Assembly: GCA_018857735.1 (NCBI GenBank)
Contig: JABMCL010001782.1
Span: forward strand, 257,001 to 321,000
Direction: 5' to 3'
From: Alviniconcha marisindica
Lineage: Eukaryota; Mollusca; Gastropoda; Provannidae
DNA length: 64,000 nt
Each line of letters starts with the position of its first letter. The stretch's first letter is position 1. This document shows, one piece after another, positions 20,725-34,546 of this stretch. The position numbers and the translations under genes were made by a program. The notes below the pieces were generated by a model that worked only from the letters and a program-made list of their open reading frames with translations, ran no database searches and was not told the DNA's origin.

Positions 20725-21760
20725 CAAGGGAGGGCAGCAGAAGTGTTCTACCAAGGGAGGGCAAATGAAGTGTTCTACCAAGGGAGGGCAAATGAAGTGT
20801 TCTGCCAAGGGAGGGCAAATGTAGTGTTCTGTCAAGGGAGGGCAAATGAAGTGTTCTGTCATGGGAGGGCAAATGAAGTGTTCTGTCAAGGGAGGGCAAA
20901 TGAAGTGTTCTGCCAAGGGAGGGCAAATGTAATGTTCTGTCAAGGGAGGGCAATAGAAGTGTTCTACCAAGGGAGGGCAAATGAAGTGTTCTGCCAAGGG
21001 AGGGCAAATGTAATGTTCTGTCAAGGGAGGGCAAATGAAGTGTTCTGTCAAGGGAGGGCAAATGTAATGTTCTGTCAAGGGAGGGCAATAGAAGTGTTCT
21101 ACCAAGGGAGGGCAAATGAAGTGTTCTACCAAGGGAGGGCAAATGAAGTGTTCTGCCAAGGGAGGGCAAATGAAGTGTTCTACCAAGGGAGGGCAAATGT
21201 AATGTTCTGTCAAGGGAGGGCAAATGAAGTGTTCTGTCAAGGGAGGGCAAATGAAGTGTTCTACCAAGGGAGGGCAAATGTAATGTTCTGTCAAGGGAGG
21301 GCAAATGAAGTGTTCTGTCAAGGGAGGGCAATAGAAGTGTTCTGCCAAGGGAGGGCAAATGTAATGTTCTGTCAAGGGAGGGCAAATGAAGTGTTCTGTC
21401 AAGGGAGGGCAAATGAAGTGTTCTACCAAGGGAGGGCAAATGTAATGTTCTGTCAAGGGAGGGCAAATGAAGTGTTCTGTCAAGGGAGGGCAATAGAAGT
21501 GTTCTACCTAGGGAGGGCAGAAGAATTGTTCTGTCAAGGGAGGGCAAATGAAGTGTTCTGTCAAGGGAGGGCAATAGAAGTGTTCTGTCAAGGGAGGGCA
21601 ATAGAAGTGTTCTACCAAGAGAGGGCAGAAGAATTGTTCAGCCAAGGGAGGTTAGTAGAATTGTTCTGTCAAGGGAGGGCAAATGAAGTGTTTTGTCAAG
21701 GGAGGGCAATAGAAGTGTTCTGTCAAGGGAGGGCAAATGAAGTGTTCCTGGGGAAAACTT
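20725..21760 (+). repeat. 27-bp minisatellite, about 38 copies
   Basis: The unit is TGTTCTGYCAAGGGAGGGCA plus AATGAAG, with alternating variants (CAAATGAAG, CAAATGTAA, CAATAGAAG) that form partial higher-order blocks. It reads as nine-residue peptides in all useful frames. There are no spacers and no flanking exons, so it is neither CRISPR nor a gene. Confidence 0.95.
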
Positions 21761-21789
21761 CCCCAGAAAGGGATACTGCACTACCGGGT

Positions 21790-23818
21790 ATCCAACAAGA
21801 TGGAGAGTAAAGGGATTTTAACGACACAACTACTGCAGGCGTTGAAAGGCTGCACAGCATTGCCGGATTTGTGATTTTAAAGGCACAGTGTCAGTATGCA
21901 TCCTTGGTGTAATCTTTTACTTATCTGATACTGTAACCTTGTCCAGAGTTAATGTATGTATTCATGTATGAATTGTGAATATGCTGATGCAAAACAATCC
22001 CCCCCCCCCCCCCCGAAAGGTAATGCAGGTATGTCAAACTATGTTCTTAGTGCCTCCAAGTGGAGGTCTAAATGTGTGTGTGTGTGGTGGGGGAGAGATT
22101 TTAGATGGCACGTTTTTACCACAGTCCTCAACAGGTGGTTCTGTAGTTTTACTCATGTACACATGTTTGTTGATTTGTGGTTGGACTTTCTGTTGTTAAA
22201 TACACAAGGGTTGGCTGATTTATCAGGATCACAGCATTTCCCACCACTGTTTGATATCTATTCTTCCAGCAACTTCAAATATTATTTATGGTGTGCTATT
22301 TTCACTGTTCTTCCACTGCCTTCGTCACTACCCCAAAATCCCACCATGGTTACCTCCCCCCACCCCCACCCTATTTTCCATTTGTGTGAGAAAGTACCAT
22401 GAAGTCAAACATGAACCCTGGCACCAGACTGTGTGTGTTGATGCTGTACTACAATGCAATGATAAGGATGGTTGCAGCAACAGCTAAGTTCAGAAGTGTG
22501 TACTAAACTCATTCTAGGGTGGCATTGGCTTGTGTGACATGCAACTGCATGTAACTCCATACTCATGTGAACAAACTCATGTGCATGTGTGTATTTGAAC
22601 ATATTCTTGTATATACTTTTCTGTTTGAATGTGCGTATCAGTTTATCAGGTAAGCATCAACTGAACGAGCCAAAGTGCGTGAATGTGTGTACCTTATCAG
22701 TGTTTCCGAAGTGTGTGAATGTGTGTACCTTATCAGTGTTTAACAAGGACTGGGGAGTGTGGCCTCAGTGTATGTGTTGAGAAAGGTATGAAAATTGTGT
22801 TCACTTCTTGATGTCAGCTCAGAGTTCATGTTTGAAATCAATGCTATGCTTGCAACAAATGTTTGAAATCAAACTGTGAAGATCATACAATTCAATGTTT
22901 ACAACTCCTCATTGCACATTCACTTACAGTTGGGTTGTTATGTGCTGCACGATTTATTCAGTGACTAATGATTCATATGGAATGTTTGCAGCATCACTTT
23001 TAAACTGAATCACTTATCTTTTTCTTTTGATCACATTAACTAGGAGTCAAGTTCATGAAAATGTATTGGAGTTTCGGCATTGCTGGAAAGTGAGGTGCAT
23101 AATCAAGGTGTGATTGACACAATCTCATTAGATCCATATATATACATACTGGTTGCATTTGTAACTTGTTTTCTTAGTCTTCTTTATAGTGCAGCTGGCA
23201 TATTTTCTGTTCCATGGGACATCATCTACTTACAAAAAGAAACTGTTTTTCAATTAGGAAATTGGTGGGATGCAGGAGGTACTTGTTTTTAGTTGTGGTT
23301 TTTCCCCTTCCTTTCTGAAATGGGGGTTTTGCTACATTTTAAGGACAGCTTATTCTGAATCTTGACTGTCGATTGAATTATTATTAGCATTTGAGAGCAA
23401 TTTCCTACTGGGCATGATGAAAGTAAAACATAGTTTGTGTAGTTTCAGCTCATGTAATCATGAACTCATTTGTTGATAAAACACACAACTCAGTGTATGA
23501 GAGAATGAGAAACACATTTGACATAAAAGACTGAAAAGCACATGCATTAACTGTTTTATCATTTATGAATTAAAAGAAACACATACTGTTTTGTCATCCA
23601 TAGGTTGCCAAAGTTTTGCCATTTTCAGTTCAACATTAATCCGGAAGATATTTGCAGACATTGTAACATGCAAATGATTTTATTTAAAATCAAGAGGACA
23701 TTCAACACTTTTATTTTTCATATTTCCCTCTCAAAAGTTAAAATTAGCATTGCAGCTAGTGAACATATGGGATATGCTTTCTTGTTATGTATTGTGTAAA
23801 TTGTATTACTATCAAATC
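21790..23818. other. Intergenic or distal UTR, no gene seen
   Basis: AT-rich, with a 16-nt C run at 21999 and a two-copy 33-bp repeat near 22674-22741 (GTGTGTACCTTATCAGTGTT). No coding region recognised. Confidence 0.5.
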
Positions 23819-23819
23819 A

Positions 23820-23825
23820 AATAAA
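23820..23825 (+). terminator. Candidate distal poly(A) signal, + strand
   Basis: AATAAA is followed by GTGTTTTCTGC, a good GU-rich downstream element. It lies 144 nt from a minus-strand signal (23974-23969), as expected between convergent genes. If it serves the left gene, the 3' UTR would be 11.7 kb, so it may instead belong to a noncoding or unrecognised transcript. Confidence 0.35.
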
Positions 23826-23968
23826 GTGTTTTCTGCAAAGCAATTCTGTGAGTGTCACTGAGCGACAGTGAAGCATGGACCACACACACTACATACATGT
23901 ACACACACACGTGCACACAAGCACAGGACTGGTGGTTGCAAAAAAAGGAAATCTAGTTTTCAACATAG

Positions 23969-23974
23969 TTTATT
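23969..23974 (-). terminator. numb: Candidate poly(A) signal for numb
   Basis: AATAAA on the minus strand. It would imply a numb 3' UTR of about 7.3 kb. Closer minus-strand signals exist at about 26427 and 25009, so this is only one candidate. Confidence 0.25.
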
Positions 23975-24101
23975 TTTTTTACAGAAACAGTGTAGCGACC
24001 AAGACTGATTAATGAAGGACAGTGTACACTGCTATACATTTTACAGCACAACTCGGTGACATAGCTGCCAACCCCCACAAACCCACCCAAAAAGCATGTA
24101 A

Positions 24102-24123
24102 CCCCCCCCCCCCCCCCCCCCCC
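24102..24123 (+). repeat. Poly-C tract, 22 nt
   Basis: G run on the numb-sense strand, near the presumed end of the numb transcript. Confidence 0.97.
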
Positions 24124-24537
24124 GCACAAATTTATATTAAAAAAATCAGATTTGTACATTCAAGTGCCACAGACCCACAGCAAAGGACATAATCCACACT
24201 GTGGGGTGTTGATCTGCTAACAGGAAGGACACAATCCACACCGATTTGTTTATCTGTTAACAGGAAAGGACATAATCCACACTGAGACATGTTCATCTGC
24301 TAACCAGGAACAGTAGAACTAAAGGAAAAGTTGGGCTGCACCTCGTGGGGCCAAACACTTTCAATGATAACACAGAACCCAAACGTCCCTTAGGCTTAGC
24401 CTAATGCAATTTTGAACACCTCTGCGAACAACTGTCAATCATCACACTTTAGTGCCCAACCAGTTAGGTGAGCGGCAGATCCATACAACTTACAACCGTA
24501 AAACAAAAGTGTTCAATTCTAATTGGGTGGACCACGA

Positions 24538-24725
24538 GTTCAGTTCAAGATGGTATCTCTACACTTGGAAAAGCCCATATATTTACTCCACCCTGTCACA
24601 CGGAAGTTTCCCCAACGTTGTCTTTGAAACGGTTCCAATGTTCATCAGACAGACGATGGATGGCCCTCTCTCATCCTTTCAAGGAAGATTGTCTAGCACT
24701 TCCTATTTTGAGGTGCAACCAAACT
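24538..24725 (+). repeat. Interspersed repeat, copy 1
   Basis: It shares an ordered series of blocks with 32031-32200 (CAGTTCAAGATGGTAT, ACTCCACCC, AGTTTCC, GTTGTCTTT, TTCCAATGTT, TCATCCTTTC, AGGAAGA). Identity by eye is about 70-75 percent. Class unknown. It lies in the presumed numb 3' region. Confidence 0.65.
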
Positions 24726-27700
24726 CTCCTTTGCTGTGCTATGGCCATAAGCACAATGTGGGTGCTTCCTACCCTGTGCTTAAAAAGTTTTGACCAAAAA
24801 TATCCTTGTCAGTATTGTTGCTTTATGTTTCGCAAGCTCAAGCAGCCGGCACTAACATGACTGATTCAAAAATAATGCCCGCAATATCTACATAAATTTG
24901 TTTTGAAAAACCAACTATATGGTACTGGTGAGCAACTGTTTACATACATAAATATATAAACGAAATCAAACTAAAATTTTGCACCGAAGCCACTCATTTT
25001 TTATTACATGTATATAAAATACAAAACTGGGCAAAAAATATGTACCCAATATGTTTGAAAGCTTCTTTAAAAATCCCTTGTCACTTTCATCTCTTTCCTT
25101 GCATGTGATATTACTTACAAAGCATGTAGCTCATGGGAGACACACTGAGCAACACAGAATACTTGCTGCGCATAGAATAACCCACGCCCTCTCCAGTCAA
25201 CATCCATTGCAGTTCTACCCTTCTTCTTACACACGACCTTTCCCCTTTGTTTACACAGGTGTCTAAACCTGCTGCTTACCAGTGTAAGCACAGGTCTTTT
25301 TTTTATTTGGCTGTTCAAAAATATATAAACTATTTCATTATCTATCATATTCATAGCCCTCTCCCATTCCCTCCAAATAAAACTACCCCCCACCCCAGAC
25401 CCTGACCACCAATCCAAATCAACAAATGAACCACAAACACCACCACCCCCCCAGTTGATGTAACCAGGCAGGTTGGCAGCTACGCAGTGGTGCATGGGCA
25501 GGGCAGGCGCTTATCAACAGAACATGCATACGTACATGTCTTCAAATGAGGCCTCTGCCCAAACTGAACCATCCTGGCATGAAAAATGATCAAATGGGTA
25601 ACAAACAATTCAAGTGCGAAACACAACACAAACGTAGAGATGGGAAGTTTTAATCTCAGGGCCCGGACTATGAATGCTATCAGCCTGCTTTGGGGTCACC
25701 TTGAAACGCTGACATCAGTTTCAATGGTAACATGATTACTAAACAGTTCAGTGAACACGTCCATGAACACTTCCAAAACGGACCCAAAAACTTTACTTTT
25801 GCACAGTCTGACTACATGTCTGTCAACAGTGCAACAATAAAATATACATAAATATATTATATATATCATTCCTTCAATTTAAACTTGAAAGAAAAAGAAG
25901 AAGACAGCGCCCTGCAAATGATTCACTGTGGACCAAATGAAACTGACAGAGGGTGAGGTAACATTACTCTAAGGCTTTGCCATGCACCTCCCTGCTAAAC
26001 ATCACGCCAGTGCATTGGGTAAGAATAGATTAAGAACTGAAGTTTCATCATCAATGAACACCATGTCCTCCCCACTGCTAATACCTGCATCAAAATGAAG
26101 ACTGAACCCTGGCAATGAAATGAAGGTGGCATGCTCACTATGGTAATTACAGATGTTTGTATCAGTGCTTCGCTCCTTTTAAAAAGTAAAAATAAAATGA
26201 AACTGTTAAGTGTAAAAAGCTCTCAATTCACACTGGGCCGCACTGTTACGGTTCAGCCCTAGCTCGGTTTTCATCGCTGAAAGACTGAGGACTGTATACA
26301 TGTATTATACATCAGGACAATGTCAACGACATGAAATACAGCATGTATTACACACTGAAAAAAATAAAAAAATAAAAACATTCAATTCCCTAGCTGTAAA
26401 ACCTTTCAAACTTTTATAAATTTGTTTTCTTTTATTTCTATTTCTCTCGCACACAAAATGTGATTCCCTGAATACTTCTTGATGAAAATATTCTTTAGTC
26501 ATAAATACATGTGGACAGAGTTTTGTCACACTTGACTTGCACACACACATGCACACACACACTAACACATGCATATCCACACGCACAAATGTTCCTGTTA
26601 CATACATTGCTTCCCATCATCTGTCAACATTATTGTTAATCAGACAAGAAAATTTGAAACTTCATGTGAATTACATTATCAGAACAATGCCTCTATTCTA
26701 ATTTCTATTACACACATCACTGTGTTAAGTGACTAATACTTATACAAGTTCTCAGGGCTAGTATCAATTAGTATTAACTTGGGCGAAAATAAAGAAACAA
26801 GAAAAAATAAAGAGACAAATCCCATCATCATCTCAAATACAGCAGAACCCCTGTTTTCCAACCAACAAAAAAATGAATCAAAAGTGGCCATAACATAAGG
26901 ATGACCATTAGTGAGCAGTGGACACTATCTGTTTTCAATGACCTCAATCAGCATGTAATAGTGTTTGTGCAACTATTGGTAACTCATCGTTTCTTTTTCA
27001 TGTGGACACGAAAAGCATTTACCCATACGCATATTTGGACACATCTGCGCATGTATTTGCTTGTTCTTATTCACTGGTTCTTAATCTTATTCATGCTCTG
27101 GAGGCAGTTATGCAACACAAAGCAAAAAGCTTCCAGTTTTGAGTAGGTTCAGTGGAAAGAGATGCCACAGAAATGTTCTCAAGCTCTTCCAAACTGTGCT
27201 GACCATGGATTGCTTTAAGAAAGATGGCACAAGTATAAATACCCACGCCATCAAAGACGCAACTGCCTACAGTCAGTCAAAGTTTCAGTAGTGGTAAAGA
27301 CGACTACACACAAGTGCCTGTTCAAAGGCATATAATTATAAACTTCACAACTCTGACTGATGGTTGTGGGTGCTCAGTCCCATGTTTTTAAAAGTTTATC
27401 ATCGCCAAAAAGTCACACCTGTGATGCTGTACAAGAACATGACTGGATAATCCTGGAAGACTAAAAAAAAATGTAACCGCAAAAGAGGATGGACCCAAAA
27501 ACGGGTTCTGCTGTACCACCTCTATAGTATTTTATCTGAAATTTGCATTGCTGCTTTTTAAAGTCTTGAGACATTAAATAATTAAATAACATTAAATAAT
27601 TATGTCACAGGAATCCTGGAGGCTATGAAATACAAGTATACTTTCATCGACAAACTACACAATGCAGTTCAGTACCTTAAGTGGGGGAGGTGGGGGGGGG

Positions 27701-28023
27701 GGGGAGAGGGGCGTAATAAAGAAACAGTTAATACTTATTACTAACAAAGCAACATAGACTATAGCATATAATACTAATAAACACCTACCTATTTTCACAA
27801 CTAACCCCCCAAAACACTGAAAACTCTGACAAAACTTAAGGTGTTAAACAGAAATCTAAAGCGTTTCACTACTGGAACAGAAACTATGTCTATGAAAAGG
27901 AGCTGAAACTTCAACTCAGTTTTAACCTGCTAAAAATACGCTGAATAACACACGTACATACAAACAAGAGCAAACAACTAGTTCGGACAAAGTCAGGGGT
28001 ACAAATGCCTAAAAAGAGCAGCT

Positions 28024-28042
28024 CCCCCCCCCCCCCCCCCCC
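28024..28042 (+). repeat. Poly-C tract, 19 nt
   Basis: G run on the numb-sense strand, in its presumed 3' region. Confidence 0.97.
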
Positions 28043-29651
28043 ACCCACCCACACAAAAAAGGCCCGGATCAAGACAAAAGGAACTGACAGGTCGCTGGAT
28101 ACATGTGCTGTAGCATGCACATCCACAGGGACCATCTTTCTGGAACCCAACGTTGCCTGATTTCCGGCATACACACTCCCGAGCAAAAATCCACAGCACT
28201 AAGATAGTAAGAAACAGCCAAATTGACCGAAAGGTTAAACATATTTGGGCAAGGCAGTGCAGTTGACATCGTTGAGAGTCGAGTAAGCATGAAGAAAACT
28301 AGTGTTTAAAAAAGATGACAACTCCAAATTCAAGCTGATTCATCTACAACAATGAACAGAAGGGAAGCCGTGCCTTTGCTGGTCACAGATGAGGAATTTA
28401 AGGAAAAAACACTGATCATAAAAAAAATGTTTACCAGAAACCCAATTACTGCAGTGGGCCAATCACAGAACGTTTCACAAACTGGTTCTACTTGCACTCG
28501 AGTCTCAAATCAGCAGGACAAACAAAGTCGCAGATTTCTCTGTGAAGTAACTGTACACATACATAAATGACACAAAAAAAGAAGTGAATCATGCATGCTA
28601 TGCGTCGCAACAATGGATTCCATGTACTGGGTACATATAAATATATGAAAGGTGATGGGTGGGGGGTACATTGGAACTGGTACCACTCTCTCAATACCGT
28701 TACACAATAGAAGTTAGAACTAGTATGGTAGAGGGTGGCATTAAGTGGCAGCTGCTATTGCAAAGCCCTTTGACTTACCATCCACTGGACACCAAAATGA
28801 CAAGTCTTCTGTTAGTTTCAAGACTCTAGAAACAGGTCACAACAATGGGCTGGATAATATTGATAATATCTGTGTCTGTCCTAGGAACAGTTGCAGAAAT
28901 GCGATACTCCTTTTAAAAGCATTGGCCCTGACAGAGACAGGGGCCACTTTAATCAAAGTTGTAACCCTAATTGTGTCAAAAAGTGTCATTCTCGCTAATT
29001 TCAGCAGCCAATCACTGAAAACTGTATTAAGGCTTGCGCTCAGCTTCTACACGGCAGATTCAGCCAACATTTGGTTGTTGCTGTTAATTCTTCCTTGGGT
29101 GTGACCAGCCTGTACAGTGTTTACGAACTGTGCAAATCGTTCAAATGTGCTGCACCAAAATCATCAACACCTCTTTAAAACTTGCACCCAAAAAGACCCC
29201 CAAAAGATGGGAAAGAGAAGAAACAACATTTAACTCGTAACCATCAAGAGCAGGGGAGGAGAACAGCAGCAGCAAACGGTGCATGATGGGTGCTGCGGTA
29301 ACGGTAGCCTAGAAACGCAAGAGACTGGCATGTGATGACAGCCAACCCACGCAATGCGGAACAAATGTGGCAACCTCACTTTGCCTGGGGGTTCATTGGA
29401 GTAAAATGCAGAAACATTGCAGGAAGCAGGGGTTTGGGGGGGGGAATTATGGATAAGTTCCCTGAAGCAGGTTTTTAAAGGATCTGCATACAAAAGAAAA
29501 GATACACGGATATTACTTCTTTAAAAAAAAAAGGTAAACAAACAAAAAAACCACATACACTTGGTCGATAAAGATCTGAAATGAACATCACAACACAAGT
29601 CAGTTGTCTTGTTCCAACCACACCAGTTGTACCCTTCACCCGTCTGTCCCC

Positions 29652-30060
29652 AAAAATGATCCACCGCCGCAGTGTCCATCATAGACACGCCGAGTAATGG
29701 CAGAACATCACTGGTTTACAAAGCCCATATTTCCAAGCACCATCTGGGTCTGCATTAAAATGATCCACTGCCAAAGTGTGTGTCATGCGCTCCTGATGGC
29801 AGAATCTCACTGCTGAGTCAATATCAAAATGATCCGTTGCCAAAGAGCATGTCAGGCGCTCCTGATGGCAGAATCTCACTGCTGAGTCAGTATCAAAATG
29901 ATCCATCGCCAAAGTGCATGTCAGGCGCTCCTGATGGCAGAACCTCACTTTCACCAGTCTCTGGGGCTGTATCAAACTGATCCACTGCCACAGCGTCACT
30001 CACTCCCGATGGCAGAACAACAATGGACTACAAAGCCCATCACTTTCCACCGCTCCCCAG
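29652..30060 (+). repeat. 69-bp minisatellite downstream of numb
   Basis: Three clean and two or three decayed units of AAAATGATCCACTGCCAAAG, then CAGGCGCTCCTGATGGCAGA and ATCTCACTGCTGAGTCA. Clean units begin near 29756, 29825 and 29894. It probably lies in the numb 3' UTR. Confidence 0.88.
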
Positions 30061-31254
30061 GTCTCTATCGCAAAGTATGAACATGAAGATCAGATGAGCC
30101 TCTGCTAACAATTTCTCACACGCATATGCACACACACACACAAAACCAAAGTGTGGTATTCGTTTCACAACTCAGTTGCTGGTTGAAAGCTCCACATTTT
30201 ACCACAGTATCACATTCCCAGTTCCGCCGGTGGGGGAGAAACTGTGCACACTGGCCGGCCCTCCACTGCTTACGCGTGGCAAGCATCCTAGCTTTGTTTG
30301 GCTGTAACTTGTAAGTCAGACAAGGTAGTTATCTCCTATTATGCCCTACCCTGGCACGAAATACTTGAGCTCATTGCACATTGCTATAGTACTCGAACTC
30401 AAACTTAAAAGCACACTGCTGTGAAAACGTACTTCAACAACAATATGCCAGCCAACACTGAAGTGTAACTGGTCAGTCCTGTTGGTATGGCAAAACTTGA
30501 GGCTTCTAAGACATGTCTCTCTTGAATGAATTCCATGCGTCCCCCACCCCCCACCCACCCTCTTCCCTTTTCTTGTTCTTGGACTTGGCCATGTCTGGAA
30601 CATGGAATGACTAAGTATGAGATAACTTCGGCAGTCAGCTCTTTGTATTTCAAGCTTGCAAAACCTGACACACGGTTCCACTGAATATGAAATACATGCG
30701 TACTGTTTTTGTTGTTAATCAATGTAAATTTTGCATTGCTTTTCGGTGAAATCTGTCTAAAAGTATATAAAAAATCAAATAAAAACATATGCGTTCTTTT
30801 TCTTCTACATTTCTGCTTCTGATCACTCCCCATTACTCTGTGTGTGTATCTATTTGTTAATAAAAGCAACTCCCCAGCAGTCTCCTCAAACTTCTGAATG
30901 CAACAATAAAAACAGATTTCACAAGTCGGCAATGTCACATGCTTGACTGGAGTGCCTATGCCGAAGCGTGCTTCGTTCAGCACAGAGACTGCACACACAT
31001 TCAATGTGCTTCTCAAAAGCACGAAGAAAATGTGCATCCTCCCAGCCTCGTCTCCCAACACAAAGATAAACATGCATCCCCAGTGTTGCTGACGGTTTCT
31101 TCAACACAAAGGTTATGACGCGCATCCTCCGCGTGAATTTTTTCCAACATGAGAGAGAGAAACAGGCACCCTGAACCATTTTCCTCCAGCACATTTCGAG
31201 CTCACAGAGAAAAAACAGTTCCCAGCGGATCTGAATAGGAGGAGGAGGGCAGCC

Positions 31255-31862
31255 TCATAACTGGACCTCAAACTGTTTGACTTGCTTCCCGCCAAAAGGG
31301 CTGGACTTGTTGACCGCCTTGGCTGCCCAGGCCACATCGAAAGGGTCCACTCCCTGGGACTTGCCTCCCGTGGCCCCCGTGGTTCCGGCCAAGGGGGCCT
31401 GCGCCCAGGAGCCTGCTGCCCCGTTGTGTTGCTGGAAGTTGGTCCCGCCCTGGTTTACCATGGACAGAAGCGTGGGCTTCTGGGACTGTTGTTGTGGCTG
31501 TGGCGGTGACGGCTGCTGGGGATGGGCCCAGCCCCTGCCCGGCATGGCTAGTTCCCCAGTGTCTATGGAATGGCTGCGGCTGTGCTGGAACCCCTGTAAC
31601 CGCTGCTGTTGTTGGTGTTGCTGGCTCTGTAGTTGTTGCTGTTGCTGGTGCTGGGTGGGAGAGGCTGAAGCATAGGCGGCGGCCGGCGCTCCGTTGTGAG
31701 CGCCGCCCACGAAGGGGTTGCTGGGGCTGGGCTGAGGCTGGGGGGGTGGCAAGGGAGCAGACCCCATGGTGGGGTCTGGGACGCGGCTGTTGGCACCAGA
31801 GCCGGCCCAGGGGTTGGTGGCCACTGCTGGCTGTGGGCCGTTGTGTGCACCTGGCATGATGG
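31255..31862 (-). CDS. numb: numb exon 8: Pro/Gln-rich C-terminus with NPF and DPF motifs
   Basis: This 608-nt exon codes for residues 369-570 and the TGA stop at 31257-31255. It contains SPSNPFVGG, a Gln-rich tract (about residues 437-457), a Pro/Gln segment, [13 protein letters not shown] and the end KQFEVQL. The acceptor is GTTTCAG at 31864-31863. The exon is GC-rich compared with its surroundings. A second copy of the acceptor with the first exon bases lies about 57 nt upstream (31904-31941). Confidence 0.94.
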
Positions 31863-34504
31863 CTGAAACACACACACATCATCTCACTGTTCAAAATATT
31901 CATACACCTGGCATGATGGCTAAAACACACATATCATCATGTTTGTCAACACATTAAATTTTTGCTGCAACTTGAAAATAAGATGAATGGGAGGGTAACT
32001 CTGCAAAATAAAAACTGCTCTGACAGCTCAGTTCAGTTCAAGATGGTATGTATGCACTTGACAGAGCCCATACATGCTCCACCCAGTCTCTCAGAAGTTT
32101 CCTCAAGGTTGTCTTTAAAACACTTCCAATGTTTGTCTGGCTAATGATGGACTTTCCTCATCCTTTCGAGGAAGACTCTTTGACATACAAAATGTAGCCT
32201 CACCAGCACTGACCCCTGAAGCTGCTATTTCATGTAATTTTGCAAGCCACTGTTGCAGTTCACGTTAAGCAAGGCAGCTGATATTCAACGACAACAGCAA
32301 CACCAACAGGGCCAACTGGTTCCTGAAAAAACAATTCAAAAGGACAGCAATGTCTCATTTAAGATCTTAGATGTCACTCCCAGAAAGTACATGCAGTGCC
32401 AGGGTGAGCGGTGCCAGAAGCTATGGCTGTACTCACTGTGTGAGGCCGGAGAGGTGTGCTGTCTCATCAGGACATGTTGCTGGCCCATCCCAGATGAAAC
32501 AGGCATGGATGCTTGGTGCACTAGATGGGCGCCAGTCGATGAGCTCATCGGCTGACCCTGAGCAGCGCCCCCTGCGCCGCCTCGCCCAAAGTTGGCGAAA
32601 GGGTCCTCCGACGACATTGCACTGAGTCCCTGGGTGAGCTGCTGGCACATCTGGGCGATGGAGTCCTCGTGCTCTGGGGAAACCTCATGAATCGTCTCAC
32701 CTATGGCTGCAGACGGGGAAATGACAACTTATCAATGACAACTTCTCAATTTACACGGCATATTCCTCTTCAAGGTATTAACGCTTTGAGTCCTTTGTCT
32801 ACAACAGCAGTGTACATCCTGGTGCCCAGCACTGCAACAGAGTCTGGCACCACTGCCATAGTTACCCTGAACCAAAGAGTCTGGCACCACTGCCATAGTT
32901 ACCCTGAACCAAAGAGTCTGGCACCACTGCCATAGTTACCCTGAACCAAAGAGTCTGGCACCACTGCCATAGTTACCCTGAACCAAAGAGTCTGGCACCA
33001 CTGCCATAGTTACCCTGAACCAAAGAGTCTGGCACCACTGCCATAGTTACCCTGAACCAAAGCTTAGTTCTCACTACTTTCTGCTTAGACTTTTATGATT
33101 TGGGGCATGGTTGTTCAAGACTGATTACTTGTAATGACTGTGTGTCATTCCCTATGAATTCATATTTTTGTGTGTTCGGGGCTTATACAATTAAAAATAC
33201 CAAAGAAGTTGGGATAGAGGTACAGGTACAGTCATACCTGGGCACCGAGATGCAACTGCATAGTACAATTTAAGTCGACTTAAGTCACATGATACCAAGG
33301 ACACAATGGGTTAATGTAGAACATTTGGATGCCAGAACCCCATTCAACTCACCACATTTCTGGCATCCCAAACATATTCATGACATGGAGAGTGGGGAAA
33401 GCAATGTTTTAAAAGCCTCAAAGCTGATCAAATTTTCCCATCAAATTTTTTGTGTGGACACAAAAAATGCCTGCATACACACACACACAAAAAGTTATAG
33501 TAATAATTTTTACATCTAAAACAAATCAGAAACTGCATCAAAACTGGTTTACTTTGAGCTTCATCTTGGGTCTCTACTTGTGCTGGTGACAGAATCTGCA
33601 AACTTAATACTTATCAAGTAATTGACTGAAAAATGTCCAAAACACTGACCACCATTTCCATTCTGAGAAGGCGATTCCAGCACAGCATTCTGGCGCTGAA
33701 GTGTGGAGGGCAGATCATTCAGGCGTAACGAAAGTGTTCGCTTGAATGGCGACGAAACTTCCTGCAGTTTTTCAAACCCACGAAAGGATCCTTGTCGCTG
33801 TAGCGCATTGGCAGAAGCATGCGGTCGCTGGACTGCGAAAGGGTTTTCTATTTTCAGTACTGGCACCGGTTCAACTGAAATCAAATTGTGTTGGTTTTAG
33901 TCAGCATCACCATGAAAATGCTCCATCGTTGTTCTCAAAATGCTTCTGTTTTGTTTTTGCTGTTAATGCCACCCAACTCACTCTCCCACATACATAAGTG
34001 TATGATAATGCACCTCCTATATCTTTTTTCCACACTGTTTATCAGTCATATAACTGTACACATATATCCATTCTCTTGTGGTCAAACTCTACAATAAACA
34101 CTGCAGAAAAACCAGAAACAAGCAAGTCACATGACAGACACAAACACGTGTACCCACAATCACATGTACTCATACACACAAACTCAGCACATTAACACAC
34201 ACTCAACACACAGAAGCAGCAGTCACACAGATATACGCACATTCTTATTAGCCACAATGGTATTCTGTGGGTTGACAAGGCATTCCATCAGCTTAACCCC
34301 CCCCCCGAAAGCACACACATAACACAGAAGCAGTCACAAAGATACATACACTCATATTAGTCACAATAGTAGTCAGTGTGTTGACAAGGCACTCGATCAG
34401 CACACACACACACACGCACACATACACATAACACACAGAAGCAGTCACAAAGATACACTCTCATATTAGCCACAATATTATTCTGTGTTGTCAAGGTGTT
34501 CGAT

Positions 34505-34546
<42 letters not shown>

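Larger units (their letters stand above)
24130..31254 (-). other. Presumed numb 3' UTR or intergenic region
   Basis: AT-rich and without a convincing gene on either strand. It contains the interspersed repeat copy at 24538, the 69-bp array at 29652-30060 and several minus-strand AATAAA signals. How much of it is transcribed with numb cannot be told from sequence. Confidence 0.35.

Noticed and set aside
20725..21760. CRISPR-like array
   Set aside because: Units are directly adjacent with no spacers, and the context is animal nuclear DNA.
20224..21810. Long open frame (528 codons) of repeated VFCQGRANE-like peptides
   Set aside because: It is the 27-bp minisatellite read in a unit of nine codons. 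The opposite strand is equally open, and there are no exon signals or conserved composition.
28745..29104. 119-codon frame on the + strand
   Set aside because: No recognisable domain and no splice or promoter context; it is antisense to the presumed numb 3' region and no better than chance in an AT-rich stretch.
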